A stretch of DNA of 64,000 nucleotides from an uncultured Prevotellaceae bacterium. GTDB taxonomy: Bacteria; Bacteroidota; Bacteroidia; Bacteroidales; Bacteroidaceae. The stretch lies in assembly GCA_902800595.1 (NCBI GenBank), contig CADCFA010000011.1, positions 1-64,000 of the forward strand. The letters run 5' to 3'. Positions 15,498 to 25,020 of the stretch are shown piece after piece. A program made the position numbers and the translations under genes. The notes beneath the pieces were generated by a model that saw only the letters and a list, made by a program, of their open reading frames with translations, made no database searches and was not told the origin of the DNA. The first letter of the stretch is position 1. Each line of letters opens with the position of its first letter.

Positions 15498-17285
15498 ATG
15501 AATATAGAAGCATTGATCAGCAAAGCTGCACAAGAAGCCGTAAAGGCTCTTTATGGCATGAATGCCACAGAGAAGATGCTGCAGCTACAGAAAACGAGAA
15601 GTGAATTTGAGGGTAACCTGACGTTAGTTGTTTTCCCCTTTGTCAAGGCTGCGAAGAAGAGTCCTGAGCAGACCGCACAGGAGATCGGTGAGTATCTGCA
15701 GATGAACTGCTCTGCTGTGGAGAAATTCAACGTGGTGAAGGGTTTCCTGAACCTCAGCATCGGCGATGGTGCCTGGCTGGAGCTTCTCAAGGTCATAGAT
15801 GCCGATGAGCACTTCGGCACGAAGCAGGCTACGGAAGATTCCCCCCTCGTGATGATCGAATACTCTTCGCCTAACACCAATAAGCCCCTGCACCTTGGAC
15901 ATGTGCGTAACAACCTGCTCGGATGGTCGTTGGCACAGATCATGGAGGCCAATGGCAACAAGGTGGTGAAGACCAATATCGTGAATGATCGTGGTATCCA
16001 TATCTGCAAGTCGATGCTCGCTTGGTTGAAGTATGGCAACGGCGAGACACCAGAGAGTTCTGGTAAGAAAGGTGATCATCTGATTGGCGACTATTATGTG
16101 GCTTTCGATAAGCACTATCGTGAGGAGGTAAAGGAGCTCGTTGCCCAAGGCATGGACGAGGAAAAGGCCAAGCAAGAGGCACCACTCATCAAAGAAGCTC
16201 ATGAGATGCTTGTGAAATGGGAACAGAACGATCCTGAGGTACGTGCCTTGTGGGAAAAGATGAACAACTGGGTGTATGCCGGATTTGATGAGACTTACAA
16301 AAAGTTGGGTGTAGGTTTTGACAAAATCTATTACGAAAGCCAGACCTACCTAAAAGGTAAGGCTAAGGTGGAGGAAGGTCTTGCCAAAGGTCTTTTCGAG
16401 CGCCATGAGGACAACTCCGTATGGGCTGATCTCACCAACGAAGGTCTGGATCAGAAGCTGCTACTCCGTTCTGATGGCACATCTGTGTATATGACACAGG
16501 ATATTGGTACCGCCGAGATGCGTTTCCAGGACTATCCCATCGACAAGATGATTTATGTTGTTGGTAATGAGCAGAATTACCACTTCCAGGTACTCTCTAT
16601 CCTGCTCGACCGCCTGGGCTTCAAGTGGGGTAAGGAGCTGGTTCACTTCTCTTATGGTATGGTGGAGCTGCCTAACGGTAAGATGAAGAGTCGTGAGGGA
16701 ACTGTTGTTGATGCCGACGACCTGATGGAACTGATGGTCAGCGATGCTTTGAAAACATCGATGGAACTGGGAAAATTTGATGACATGACAGAGGAAGAAC
16801 GCAACGAGATAGCCCGTATTGTAGGTATGGGTGCCTTGAAGTACTTCATCCTGAAAGTCGATGCTCGCAAGAACATGCTCTTCAATCCGGAAGAAAGTAT
16901 CGACTTCAACGGTAATACCGGTCCGTTTATCCAATATACCTACGCTCGTATTCGCTCGATTCTGCGCAAGGCCTCTGGGCTGTCTAGTATTGCTAGCCTG
17001 CCTAGTAATTCTAGCCTCTCTAGCAAAGAGATTGAGCTGATTCAGAAGATGAATGAGTTTAGCGCTGCTGTAGAACAGGCTGGCAAGGACTACTCACCCA
17101 GCGGTATAGCAAATTACTGCTATGAGCTCACAAAAGTGTTCAACCAGTTCTATCACGACTATTCTATCCTGAACGAGGCCGATGCCGATAAGAAGGCAGT
17201 TCGCCTCATGTTGGCTAAAAATGTCGCCAAGATTATCAAGAGCGGTATGGGCCTTCTCGGCATCGAAGTACCGGAACGCATGTAA
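15498..17285 (+). CDS. argS: Arginine-tRNA ligase
   Basis: A 595-residue class I aminoacyl-tRNA synthetase that charges tRNA-Arg. The N-terminal Add1 domain spans about residues 1-115. The HIGH-type motif is HLGH at 132-135 in a YSSPNTNKPLHLGHVRN context. The KMSK-type motif is KMKSR at 395-399. The DALR anticodon-binding domain forms the C terminus. An unusual Ser/Leu-rich insertion lies between the catalytic and DALR domains at about residues 495-511, encoded by five 9-nt CTAG repeats (16984-17028). The stop overlaps the start of the RNase HI gene (TAATG). Confidence 0.97.
   Translation: MNIEALISKAAQEAVKALYGMNATEKMLQLQKTRSEFEGNLTLVVFPFVKAAKKSPEQTAQEIGEYLQMNCSAVEKFNVVKGFLNLSIGDGAWLELLKVIDADEHFGTKQATEDSPLVMIEYSSPNTNKPLHLGHVRNNLLGWSLAQIMEANGNKVVKTNIVNDRGIHICKSMLAWLKYGNGETPESSGKKGDHLIGDYYVAFDKHYREEVKELVAQGMDEEKAKQEAPLIKEAHEMLVKWEQNDPEVRALWEKMNNWVYAGFDETYKKLGVGFDKIYYESQTYLKGKAKVEEGLAKGLFERHEDNSVWADLTNEGLDQKLLLRSDGTSVYMTQDIGTAEMRFQDYPIDKMIYVVGNEQNYHFQVLSILLDRLGFKWGKELVHFSYGMVELPNGKMKSREGTVVDADDLMELMVSDALKTSMELGKFDDMTEEERNEIARIVGMGALKYFILKVDARKNMLFNPEESIDFNGNTGPFIQYTYARIRSILRKASGLSSIASLPSNSSLSSKEIELIQKMNEFSAAVEQAGKDYSPSGIANYCYELTKVFNQFYHDYSILNEADADKKAVRLMLAKNVAKIIKSGMGLLGIEVPERM
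16984..17028 (+). repeat. In-frame 9-bp CTAG repeat inside argS
   Basis: CTAG starts at 16984, 16993, 17002, 17011 and 17020, an exact 9-nt period. The unit is CTAG plus five variable bases. In frame it encodes five three-residue units centred on serine (for example S-S-I, A-S-L, P-S-N). CTAG is normally rare in bacterial genes, so five in 40 bases stand out. Confidence 0.9.
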
Positions 17286-17743
17286 TGCAGAATCCTCCAG
17301 ATTATAGACACGACACGGTACTGCCCTTACCGCCTGAGGTGAGGGCAGACGCATGGGCGGTGGATGCAGCCTGTTCCGGTAATCCCGGTCCGATGGAATA
17401 CCAAGCCATCGATCTGCAGACGGGAGCTCGCGTATTCCACTATGGACCTATTCACGGCACGAACAATATCGGCGAATTTCTGGCTATTGTTCATGCCCTG
17501 GCTTTGGCTTGGCAACAGGGACTTCACAACAAGACCATTTACTCTGATTCTTACAATGCCATTCTCTGGGTGAGCAAGCGGAAATGCAAGACCAAACTTG
17601 AGCGCACACCCCAGACAGAACAGCTTTACCAGATCATTGCCCGTGCAGAGCATTGGCTGCAGACACATAACTTCAGAAACCCGATAATCAAGTGGGAAAC
17701 CCAGAAATGGGGCGAGGTTCCTGCAGATTTTGGGCGCAAATAA
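17285..17743 (+). CDS. Ribonuclease HI family protein
   Basis: A 152-residue RNase H fold. The first catalytic Asp is in VDAACSGNPG (residues 26-35), followed by Glu in GEFLAI, Asp in YSDSYNA and a final Asp in ADFGRK at the C terminus, so all four carboxylates are present. It would cut RNA in RNA-DNA hybrids. The start codon overlaps the argS stop (TAATG), so it is probably made from the argS transcript. It converges on the TPR regulator gene with only 3 bp between stops. Confidence 0.88.
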   Translation: MQNPPDYRHDTVLPLPPEVRADAWAVDAACSGNPGPMEYQAIDLQTGARVFHYGPIHGTNNIGEFLAIVHALALAWQQGLHNKTIYSDSYNAILWVSKRKCKTKLERTPQTEQLYQIIARAEHWLQTHNFRNPIIKWETQKWGEVPADFGRK

Positions 17744-17746
17744 TAG

Positions 17747-19333
17747 TTACAGTCTTTTGCTGTTGATGCGGGAGCGGGTGGATCGGAGGGTACTCTCGCT
17801 GATGCCCATGATACGCTGGATGTCCTCGTCGCTCTTGCCCTCATGCTCAAGGACAGCGAAGAAGATGTATTTCGGTGAGAGATGGTCGTACTCTGTTTCC
17901 ATCTCATTGACGAAAGGCAGATCTCTCATCTTATAGTATTCCAGATAGTTGATAAAGTCATTCTTACCCCATCGCACAGTAGTGCCTCCCGCCTCGATGG
18001 CATCGTAGAGTTCCCTGCCTTTGGCGAGGATGCCAGAGTGACGTTGCGTCAGGTCACTGATCTTCTCATGCAGCTTATTGATCTCTGCGGCACTGGCTTT
18101 GCCGCTGTTCTCCAACTCCGCTGCCTTCTTGGTGTAGGCATCCAGTTGCATCTTGCTTTCCGCCAGTTCCTTCTTGAACTTCATGCCTTGACGGCTCTTA
18201 TAGCCGAGGAAGGCAACGATGATTGTTGTCAGGGCAAGAAGTCCTAATCCCCAGGTCATATACTTCTCCCGCATATCCCTGACGGCAGTATCCTTGTCGT
18301 ATTTTGCCTGAATTTCCGCTATCTGATCTTCCCTTTGCCCTTCATAGAATTGCTCCTGAATTTTGAGGATACTATCAGCCAAAGCATTAGCTTGTTCGAA
18401 ATCCTTCCGTTCCATGCTTTGCTGACGCATCGCTTTCAAAATATCAATCCTCACAACACTATTTGTCGCATTTTTAGTCTTATTTAATGCTTTTTCCCAT
18501 AAATCACTAGCCTTTTCAACACTATCTTCTTTAAGATATATCATTGACAAAGTTCTGTAAGCATAAGGAAGTCCTTTGAGGTCAAGTGCCTTTTTCAAAT
18601 AAATTTTGGCAAGTTGAGGATCTTCTTTTTCGTATATTCTCCCAATATTGGTATAAAGGTATGACCTACCCTCGTTAGGCATAGAATTGATAAGGGAAAG
18701 GCATTTGTTAAGGCATACAGTAGCACTATCTTTCATGCCTAAGTGAAGATAATCTGAAGACATGTATTGCAGAGCAACGGCTTGTTTTTCTTCATCTTTC
18801 AGATCTGAAGCTATTGATAAAGCCTTCTTGGCATACTCGATTGCCAAATGATTTTCATGAGATTCACCATTATAAAATGCAAGCTTCTCAACAATTTTAT
18901 GTTTAACAAGATTGTTATTTGTTTTATTGGCTTTCTCTTCTGCTTGTTTTAGAAGTATAATTGTTTGGGGAGTGTTATGAAAAGAAAGAAAAGCTACACC
19001 TTTGTAATAATATGAACGAGCAAGTTTCTCATTGTCAGTATAATCCTCATAATAGTTGATACAGAAGTTGATTGCACTATCAGATTCTATTGGAATCCAT
19101 TTCCGATACTTGACCTCTGTCATTAGTAGGTAATAATATGCAGAATCCGTCTTATTGTGAATCGTCTCCATTGGGATATTTTCTAATATAAAGAGTGCGG
19201 AATCCACCTTGTCGTGAACCAACAAGGTATCTATCTGTTCCAATTGTCCTGTCACACCCCCTCCTTTGCATCCCATCATAAAGACAGTTGCAAGTAACAA
19301 AAGGGACAGGATACAACGCTTTTTCTTTCTCAT
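17747..19333 (-). CDS. Membrane-anchored TPR regulator with C-terminal HTH
   Basis: A 528-residue protein. The N-terminal signal ends in MMGC (Cys21), a possible lipobox. Tetratricopeptide-like helical repeats fill about 30-330. A single transmembrane helix lies at 361-378, a coiled coil at about 385-430, and a helix-turn-helix-like segment at 500-525 (SDEDIQRIMGISESTLRST). The architecture suggests an envelope sensor that controls transcription while membrane-bound, as in many Bacteroidales TPR regulators. It is divergent from the DUF3244/peptide/transporter genes and so is the likely local regulator. A TACCTTTG element ends only 4 bp before the ATG, so the mRNA may be leaderless. Confidence 0.75.
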   Translation of the reverse strand: MRKKKRCILSLLLLATVFMMGCKGGGVTGQLEQIDTLLVHDKVDSALFILENIPMETIHNKTDSAYYYLLMTEVKYRKWIPIESDSAINFCINYYEDYTDNEKLARSYYYKGVAFLSFHNTPQTIILLKQAEEKANKTNNNLVKHKIVEKLAFYNGESHENHLAIEYAKKALSIASDLKDEEKQAVALQYMSSDYLHLGMKDSATVCLNKCLSLINSMPNEGRSYLYTNIGRIYEKEDPQLAKIYLKKALDLKGLPYAYRTLSMIYLKEDSVEKASDLWEKALNKTKNATNSVVRIDILKAMRQQSMERKDFEQANALADSILKIQEQFYEGQREDQIAEIQAKYDKDTAVRDMREKYMTWGLGLLALTTIIVAFLGYKSRQGMKFKKELAESKMQLDAYTKKAAELENSGKASAAEINKLHEKISDLTQRHSGILAKGRELYDAIEAGGTTVRWGKNDFINYLEYYKMRDLPFVNEMETEYDHLSPKYIFFAVLEHEGKSDEDIQRIMGISESTLRSTRSRINSKRL

Positions 19334-19337
19334 GCTG

Positions 19338-19345
19338 CAAAGGTA
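19338..19345 (-). promoter_or_regulatory. -7 element of the TPR regulator gene
   Basis: TACCTTTG on the minus strand, followed by CAGC and the ATG. With usual Bacteroidetes spacing transcription would begin at or within two bases of the start codon. A clear TTTG at -33 is not present. Confidence 0.55.
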
Positions 19346-19538
19346 CGATAATTAATCCAAAAACGAAAATAATCCATCTATTTTCTTAGTAGCGTATGTT
19401 ATAGTATCATTTCGTATTCGGAATTTGCTGCATTTTCCGCCAGACTATTTTGTTGCATAAGATGCAACATTCTCATTTTTAAAGTGTTGCGCTTAGCCTG
19501 CATTCGCAACAGCATATTGAGAAAAGAATCAAAAACGC

Positions 19539-19569
19539 TTGGAAGAAAGTATTTTTGATTATAAATTTG
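19539..19569 (+). promoter_or_regulatory. Promoter of the peptide secretion locus
   Basis: TTG (19539-19541), 20 bases, TAAATTTG (19562-19569). Start near 19573 with a leader of about 60 bases. No other promoter of this type is seen before the peptide gene at 20140, so DUF3244 protein and peptide probably share this transcript. Confidence 0.7.
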
Positions 19570-19635
19570 CAAAACAGAAACGCTCCACATTGTCTGAATA
19601 GACACCCAAATGGGGCAAGTATTAACAAAATAAGA

Positions 19636-20022
19636 ATGAACAAAATGGAAAAAAGAAATCTTTTGATACTCCTGCTTGGAGGTGTGATGATGGTACCAAC
19701 AATGTGTATGGCTTATCCAGACAGAGATTGTACAGGTGGGGATGATGAGCATATAGATGTCCATCGTAGCCCCAAGCACAATCCTTATGTTTACATCTCA
19801 TATAACGAATGTAATGGGACAACTCTTATAACTTTCAACTCTACTATTGACAATGCAGAGATTCTGGTTTATCAGAATGGTGTGGAAATAGATTATCAAT
19901 TACTCGATGCCACTGCAGGAACACAGATTCCAATAGATCTGTCTGCCTATGGCACGGGGGAGTTCACCATCCAAGTAAAAAGATACTCCACGCTGTTAGC
20001 GACATACAGCATTACACTTTAA
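19636..20022 (+). CDS. DUF3244-like secreted protein
   Basis: A 128-residue protein with a cleavable signal peptide (hydrophobic LLILLLGGVMMVP, cleavage probably after CMA). The mature part is a small Ig-like beta sandwich as in DUF3244 proteins of Bacteroidales (NPYVYISYN through YSITL). Function unknown. A second in-frame ATG at 19645 (MEKRN) is an equally good start. It lies directly upstream of the double-glycine peptide gene and in the same orientation. Confidence 0.75.
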   Translation: MNKMEKRNLLILLLGGVMMVPTMCMAYPDRDCTGGDDEHIDVHRSPKHNPYVYISYNECNGTTLITFNSTIDNAEILVYQNGVEIDYQLLDATAGTQIPIDLSAYGTGEFTIQVKRYSTLLATYSITL

Positions 20023-20139
20023 GAAGAAATAATCAATCCGGAACGATTATAAATGTGCCCACAACTATAAAGATGGGGGAGGAATGCCGAAAGACCTTAG
20101 GATTAGGCAATAATAACAAACAAATTAATAACAAAAATT

Positions 20140-20292
20140 ATGGATAAATTATTTTTGAACGTTCTTCATGAAGAAGAAAAGATGGACGAGAATTCTCTTG
20201 ACATGCTAAAAGGAGGCACGGGCGGCAGTTGTTCTGGTCAATTTTGCAGTCCAAATTACTGCTCACCAAATAGTGAGCACGGACAGAAATAA
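20140..20292 (+). CDS. Double-glycine leader peptide with three evenly spaced cysteines
   Basis: A 50-residue precursor. The leader MDKLFLNVLHEEEKMDENSL ends in LKGG (Gly25-Gly26), the cut site of C39 peptidases. The 24-residue core is small, Gly/Ser/Asn-rich and has Cys31, Cys36 and Cys41, each followed by Ser (C-S-x-x-aromatic, five-residue step). The next but one gene encodes a C39-peptidase ABC exporter, so cleavage and export by it are very likely. No radical SAM, LanM or other modifying enzyme is encoded nearby, so the cysteines may simply form disulfides or be modified from elsewhere. Bacteriocin or signal roles are both open. The gene is preceded by an A-rich stretch (AACAAAAATT) rather than a Shine-Dalgarno site, which is normal in this phylum. 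Confidence 0.82.
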   Translation: MDKLFLNVLHEEEKMDENSLDMLKGGTGGSCSGQFCSPNYCSPNSEHGQK

Positions 20293-20317
20293 GTAAACGT
20301 CAAATCAAAGAGAGTAC

Positions 20318-20340
20318 GTATGTTTTCCATTAAAGCATAC
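20318..20340 (+). terminator. Hairpin between peptide and outer-membrane gene
   Basis: GTATGTTTT (20318-20326) pairs with AAAGCATAC (20332-20340) with one T-G pair, loop CCATT. No T run follows, so it may be an attenuator or mRNA-stabilising end that lets more peptide than exporter be made. Confidence 0.45.
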
Positions 20341-20423
20341 TTATTAATAACTGATTAGAAATGAGGTTACGCAACTTTGGGGTTGATACTGATGTCTAAT
20401 TATATATAAAGGAAAGAAACGTT

Positions 20424-22715
20424 ATGAAGAAGATTGTTTTGTTCACATTTATATGTCTGAGCAGTTTGTCACATGCCCAAAACCGTATTAATGGAGTTGT
20501 GGTTGATGAGCATCAGGAACCAGTTGCCTTTGCCAGTATTGCATTGTTACAGGAGTCGGACTCTGCCTTTATCTGTGGAGTGACTTCCGATGAAAAGGGA
20601 ACTTTCTCGTTGGATTACGACTACTCAGGGAAACTGCTGAGGGTAAGTTATGTGGGATATACCACCCAATACCAGAAGCCCTCGCAGAATATGACCATCT
20701 CACTGGAGCCAAAGGCAATGGCTATCGGCGACGTAGTGATAACCGGCAGTCGGCCTGCTTACAAAATGAAAAACGGTGTACTGATTGCTCCTGTCGAGAA
20801 CACAGCCCTCAGCCAACTTGGCGATGCCAAAGATGTGTTGGCTCAACTGCCTTTAGTAACTGGTGACAACGATAAATTCCAAGTTTTGGGAAGAGGTAAG
20901 ACTGCCATCTATATCAACAACCGTCTGATACGGGCCCCCCAAGAACTGTCAGAAATCAAGAGCAATTCAATTAAGGACATCAAGGTGGAAACAAATCCAG
21001 GTTCAAAATACGCAGCAGAAGTCGGCGCAGTCATAAAAATCGTGACCTTAAAACCTGTCGGCGAAGGATTGGGAGGTGAGATCATATTGCGCTACAACAG
21101 GCAAACCAAGAACCAACATTACGAAACAGCCCGTTTAAACTACCGCCATCAGGGATTAGACTTGTTTTTCAGTGGCGATTACGGCTATTACGAATACATA
21201 GCTGATCAGACCAGCAATCATAATTTCATGTTCGGTAGCATGCCGATTCATGCCAAAACCGATGACAAGATTGGCAATAAGAATTATCAGTACATTTATC
21301 TGACAGGAGGTTGCAACTATAGCATAAGCAGTAAGCAACTGGCAGGTGTCAGATACAATTTCTTCAAACTATTTCCTTATGAAACCTATATGGAATCCAT
21401 CGGTTCCTATACTGCGGGCAGTAAGACTTCTAATTATAAAGGCATCAGCGAAAAAGACGAGTGGTTCAGAGGCAGGCACCATGTAGATGCTTACTATCAA
21501 AACGAATTTTCAGAAAAGTGGCAGTTGAATATAAACTTGACATATTTTGGAAGAGAAACAACGACTGGAGGGTATCAACGTGAATGGAAGGACGGATTGC
21601 CTTCTGAGGTAAGGAATGAGAGCCTGCAGAAGCCACGGCTTTGGGCCATGAAGGTGGTGAACACCAACCAGTTGTTTGGAGGGATGATGGAATGGGGCGC
21701 AGAGATCACGGACACAAGAACAGAGCAAAATTACAAGATGTTTAATGAGGAAGTAGCCCAATACATCCCAAGCACAGCTACCCTTTCGAAACAAAAATCC
21801 CAAAGCGTGTTTGTCGATTATAATCGTCAGTTCGGGCTATTGTCAGCAGCAGTAGGCTTGAGATACGAGCATGTGGATTTCGACAGTGAGATTAACTATA
21901 AGCATAATAGCGAGGCGAGCCGTATTTACAATAATCTTTTCCCGTCGTTCTCACTATCATACAATAGCGACAAGTTTAATCTGTCTTTGGGGTATCGTAC
22001 TATTGTCCAGCGTCCTGGCTACTATGAACTGAGAGGAGAAGTACAATATAACAGCAGTTATAGTGCGGAGTGCGGCAACCCAGCACTCCAACCTACTTAT
22101 GACAACTGCCTGTCATTTATGGTAGGACACCGTAACCTTATGATAGATGCATCATACGATTATCTGGATAACGCTTGTCTGTTCTATAGCCGTGTCATGG
22201 CTGGCCATCCAATGACCTTGGCAAGTTTTATGAATCACGATATGCAGACTTATCATGTGAACTTGATTTACTCACCAACCATTGGTGCTTGGAAACCATC
22301 TCTCCTAATAGGTACAGAAGGACAGGTTTTAAATGACAACAGCCAAAGTTTCAGCGGATCTGCCTTGACCTATCAGTGGAAAAACATCTGGTCACTTCCT
22401 GGCAAATGGACTATCACATTCAACTTAGACGGACATTCTGCCAGATGGCAACAGTTTATGTACGAGAAACCAGCGTTCAGTGCAAATATAAGCATTAGAA
22501 AGGATATTGGCAACTGGCAACTAAGAGTTGGTGCGCTTGACATCTTTAACACCTCTCGCGAACGTTGGTGGATGAATACTTATGGCACACGTTTTGAGAA
22601 GTGGAATAACCCTCATGAGCATGGCTTCTATGTCCGTGTACAGTACACCTTCAACCCTGCCAAGTCGAAATATAAAGGTGGACAGGCAGGACAGAGTGAA
22701 CTAAACCGACTTTAA
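20424..22715 (+). CDS. Outer-membrane beta-barrel protein with carboxypeptidase-like N domain
   Basis: A 763-residue protein: signal peptide (to about residue 19), CarboxypepD_reg-like domain (about 22-95, starting INGVVVDEHQEPVAFASI), a plug-like region (about 100-215, VVITGSRPAYKMKNGV onwards) and a large barrel to the C terminus. It matches the outer-membrane protein beta-barrel family (PF14905) rather than a SusC. Lying between the peptide gene and its exporter, it may be the outer-membrane exit, receptor or self-protection component; the sequence does not decide. The stop is 10 bp from the transporter start. Confidence 0.85.
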   Translation: MKKIVLFTFICLSSLSHAQNRINGVVVDEHQEPVAFASIALLQESDSAFICGVTSDEKGTFSLDYDYSGKLLRVSYVGYTTQYQKPSQNMTISLEPKAMAIGDVVITGSRPAYKMKNGVLIAPVENTALSQLGDAKDVLAQLPLVTGDNDKFQVLGRGKTAIYINNRLIRAPQELSEIKSNSIKDIKVETNPGSKYAAEVGAVIKIVTLKPVGEGLGGEIILRYNRQTKNQHYETARLNYRHQGLDLFFSGDYGYYEYIADQTSNHNFMFGSMPIHAKTDDKIGNKNYQYIYLTGGCNYSISSKQLAGVRYNFFKLFPYETYMESIGSYTAGSKTSNYKGISEKDEWFRGRHHVDAYYQNEFSEKWQLNINLTYFGRETTTGGYQREWKDGLPSEVRNESLQKPRLWAMKVVNTNQLFGGMMEWGAEITDTRTEQNYKMFNEEVAQYIPSTATLSKQKSQSVFVDYNRQFGLLSAAVGLRYEHVDFDSEINYKHNSEASRIYNNLFPSFSLSYNSDKFNLSLGYRTIVQRPGYYELRGEVQYNSSYSAECGNPALQPTYDNCLSFMVGHRNLMIDASYDYLDNACLFYSRVMAGHPMTLASFMNHDMQTYHVNLIYSPTIGAWKPSLLIGTEGQVLNDNSQSFSGSALTYQWKNIWSLPGKWTITFNLDGHSARWQQFMYEKPAFSANISIRKDIGNWQLRVGALDIFNTSRERWWMNTYGTRFEKWNNPHEHGFYVRVQYTFNPAKSKYKGGQAGQSELNRL

Positions 22716-22725
22716 TGCCTGTGAT

Positions 22726-24930
22726 ATGTTTCATCAATTCCCCATCATAAACCAGCATGATGCTATGGAATGTGGCATAGCCTGCCTACAGATGATCTGT
22801 AGGTACTATGGACGCAGTTACGACACAGAAACCATGTCGCAATACTGTCATGCCACCACAGAAGGGGTCTCGATGTTGGGTATCAGTCAGGCTGCCAATG
22901 CCTTAGGGTTAGAGACTGTCAGTGCAAAACTGTCGGTGGAAAAGTTGATGGCGGCTCCTCTACCATGTATCATTCACTGGAACCAGAACCACTTTGTAGT
23001 ATTATATAGGGTTAGGAAAGGTAGGAAATTCTATGTAGCAGATCCAAGCAAGGGACTGACGATCTACTCTGCAAAGGAATTTTTGAGGGGTTGGCTAAGC
23101 AGCACAGACATAGGCGAAAGGAAAGGCGTGGGTATGTTCATAGAGCCGACAGAGGAATTTTATAAAAAAACAATAGCAATGAAAAAAGAGAACCATTCAC
23201 TAAAATTCCTGATGCGGTATTTCAGGCAGTATAAGGGACAGTTAGCAATAATAGCTCTAACATTGCTTATTGGGAGTGGGCTACAGCTGGTACTGCCCTT
23301 CCTGACCCAACAGATTGTAGATACAGGTATTAAGCATAAGAACATTGACCTGATTTGGCTTATCCTTGCAGGCCAGCTGATGCTGGTGGTGAGCCGAACG
23401 GCAGTAGATTTTCTGCGACGTTGGCTGCTGCTCAAGGTGAATATGAAGATTAATATCGCGCTGATAAGCGATTTCTTCGTGAAGTTGCTTCGTCTGCCCA
23501 TGTCATTCTTTGATACGAAACTGATGGGCGACCTGATGCAGCGTATGGGTGATCATTCACGAGTAAACACCTTTCTGACGCAGCAGTCGATGAGTACAAT
23601 GTTTGCCATTGTGACACTGCTCGTGTTTTCTGGAGTGCTCTATTGGTATGATCCGATAATCTTTATGATCTTCCTTGCTGGAACGATACTCTACGGCGGA
23701 TGGATGATGCTCTTTCTCCGCCGAAGAAAGGTGCTCGATTATGAATTGTTCGCCCGTCAGGCAGAGAACAATAACAAAACCTATCAAATGATCACATCGA
23801 TGCAGGAAATCAAGTTGCAATCATGTGAACAGCGGCGGACCGACGAATGGCGACAGGTACAAAACGACCTGTTAGGTACACAGGCGAAGTGCTTACGGCT
23901 GAAGCAACAACAAGAGGCTGGCTGCATTCTGATTAATGAAATAAAGAACATCATCATCACCGTCATTGCAGCAACAGCTGTCATCAACGGACATCTGACA
24001 CTCGGCATGATGCTTGCCATCCAATATATTATCGGTCAACTGAATACGCCCGTTAACGACTTGATGGATTTCTTCTATGCCATGCAGGACGTGAAGATTT
24101 CTCTGGAACGCATCAACGAGATACACAAGGCAAAGGAAGACCACATAGCGGACTGGCGATGGAAGTTCTATCGCAATGGTAAGAAGGAGATAGAACTTCA
24201 GGGGGTGAACTTCAAATACGATCCGCACAGCCCGAAATGGACACTTCAGGATGTAACATTCAAGATACCAGAGGGCAAGGTGACTGCCATCGTAGGGGCA
24301 TCGGGCAGCGGTAAATCGACCATCATCAAGCTATTGCTGAAGTATTATACCGTCTTTGAGGAGTACGGACAGGGCAATATCAACCTCGGTGGATGGTTCT
24401 TGTCACTCTATGATATTAAATGGTGGCACAATCATTGTGGTGTGGTGATGCAGGACGGTGTAATCTTTTCGGAATCCATCGCCCGCAACATCGCAGTCAG
24501 CGACGGTGAGATTGACAAAGAGAGGCTGATACGGGCAGCAGAGATTGCCTGTTGCAAGGACTTTATCATGAGTCTGCCATTGAAGTTCGACACAAAGATA
24601 GGCCGAGACGGTGTAGGACTGAGTCAGGGACAGAAGCAGCGCATCCTTATTGCCAGAGCTGTCTATAAGGATCCAGACTTCATCTTCCTCGACGAGGCCA
24701 CCAACTCGCTTGATGCCAAGAACGAACGGCATATCGTAGAGAATCTGGAGAAGTTCTATCAGGGCAAGACAGTTGTGGTAGTAGCCCATCGACTTTCGAC
24801 CGTAAAGCATGCCGACCAGATAGTAGTGTTAGACAAAGGACACGTGACTGAAATCGGTACGCATGAAGAATTAGTGAAAAAACGTGGTATGTATTATGAT
24901 CTTGTCCGTAACCAATTGGAACTTGGATAG
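22726..24930 (+). CDS. Peptidase C39 ABC exporter for double-glycine peptides
   Basis: A 734-residue PCAT-type transporter. Residues 1-150 are a C39 cysteine peptidase with Gln10, Cys16 (ECGIACL), His in IHWNQNHF and Asp in VADPSKG. Residues about 165-460 form the transmembrane domain. The nucleotide-binding domain has Walker A GASGSGKST near 524, signature LSQGQ in place of LSGGQ, Walker B FIFLDEA and a switch histidine in VVVAHRLS. It should cut after LKGG of the upstream peptide and export the core. No HlyD-like adaptor gene is present on either side, which is unusual for a Gram-negative exporter of this type. Confidence 0.93.
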   Translation: MFHQFPIINQHDAMECGIACLQMICRYYGRSYDTETMSQYCHATTEGVSMLGISQAANALGLETVSAKLSVEKLMAAPLPCIIHWNQNHFVVLYRVRKGRKFYVADPSKGLTIYSAKEFLRGWLSSTDIGERKGVGMFIEPTEEFYKKTIAMKKENHSLKFLMRYFRQYKGQLAIIALTLLIGSGLQLVLPFLTQQIVDTGIKHKNIDLIWLILAGQLMLVVSRTAVDFLRRWLLLKVNMKINIALISDFFVKLLRLPMSFFDTKLMGDLMQRMGDHSRVNTFLTQQSMSTMFAIVTLLVFSGVLYWYDPIIFMIFLAGTILYGGWMMLFLRRRKVLDYELFARQAENNNKTYQMITSMQEIKLQSCEQRRTDEWRQVQNDLLGTQAKCLRLKQQQEAGCILINEIKNIIITVIAATAVINGHLTLGMMLAIQYIIGQLNTPVNDLMDFFYAMQDVKISLERINEIHKAKEDHIADWRWKFYRNGKKEIELQGVNFKYDPHSPKWTLQDVTFKIPEGKVTAIVGASGSGKSTIIKLLLKYYTVFEEYGQGNINLGGWFLSLYDIKWWHNHCGVVMQDGVIFSESIARNIAVSDGEIDKERLIRAAEIACCKDFIMSLPLKFDTKIGRDGVGLSQGQKQRILIARAVYKDPDFIFLDEATNSLDAKNERHIVENLEKFYQGKTVVVVAHRLSTVKHADQIVVLDKGHVTEIGTHEELVKKRGMYYDLVRNQLELG

Positions 24931-25020
24931 CTCCTGCTAATACCTTGTTATTTAGCCATTACAACAAGCGTTTGAGCGGTAAATAAGGTGGTTTAATTCT
25001 TTTTAACTTACATTACAAGC

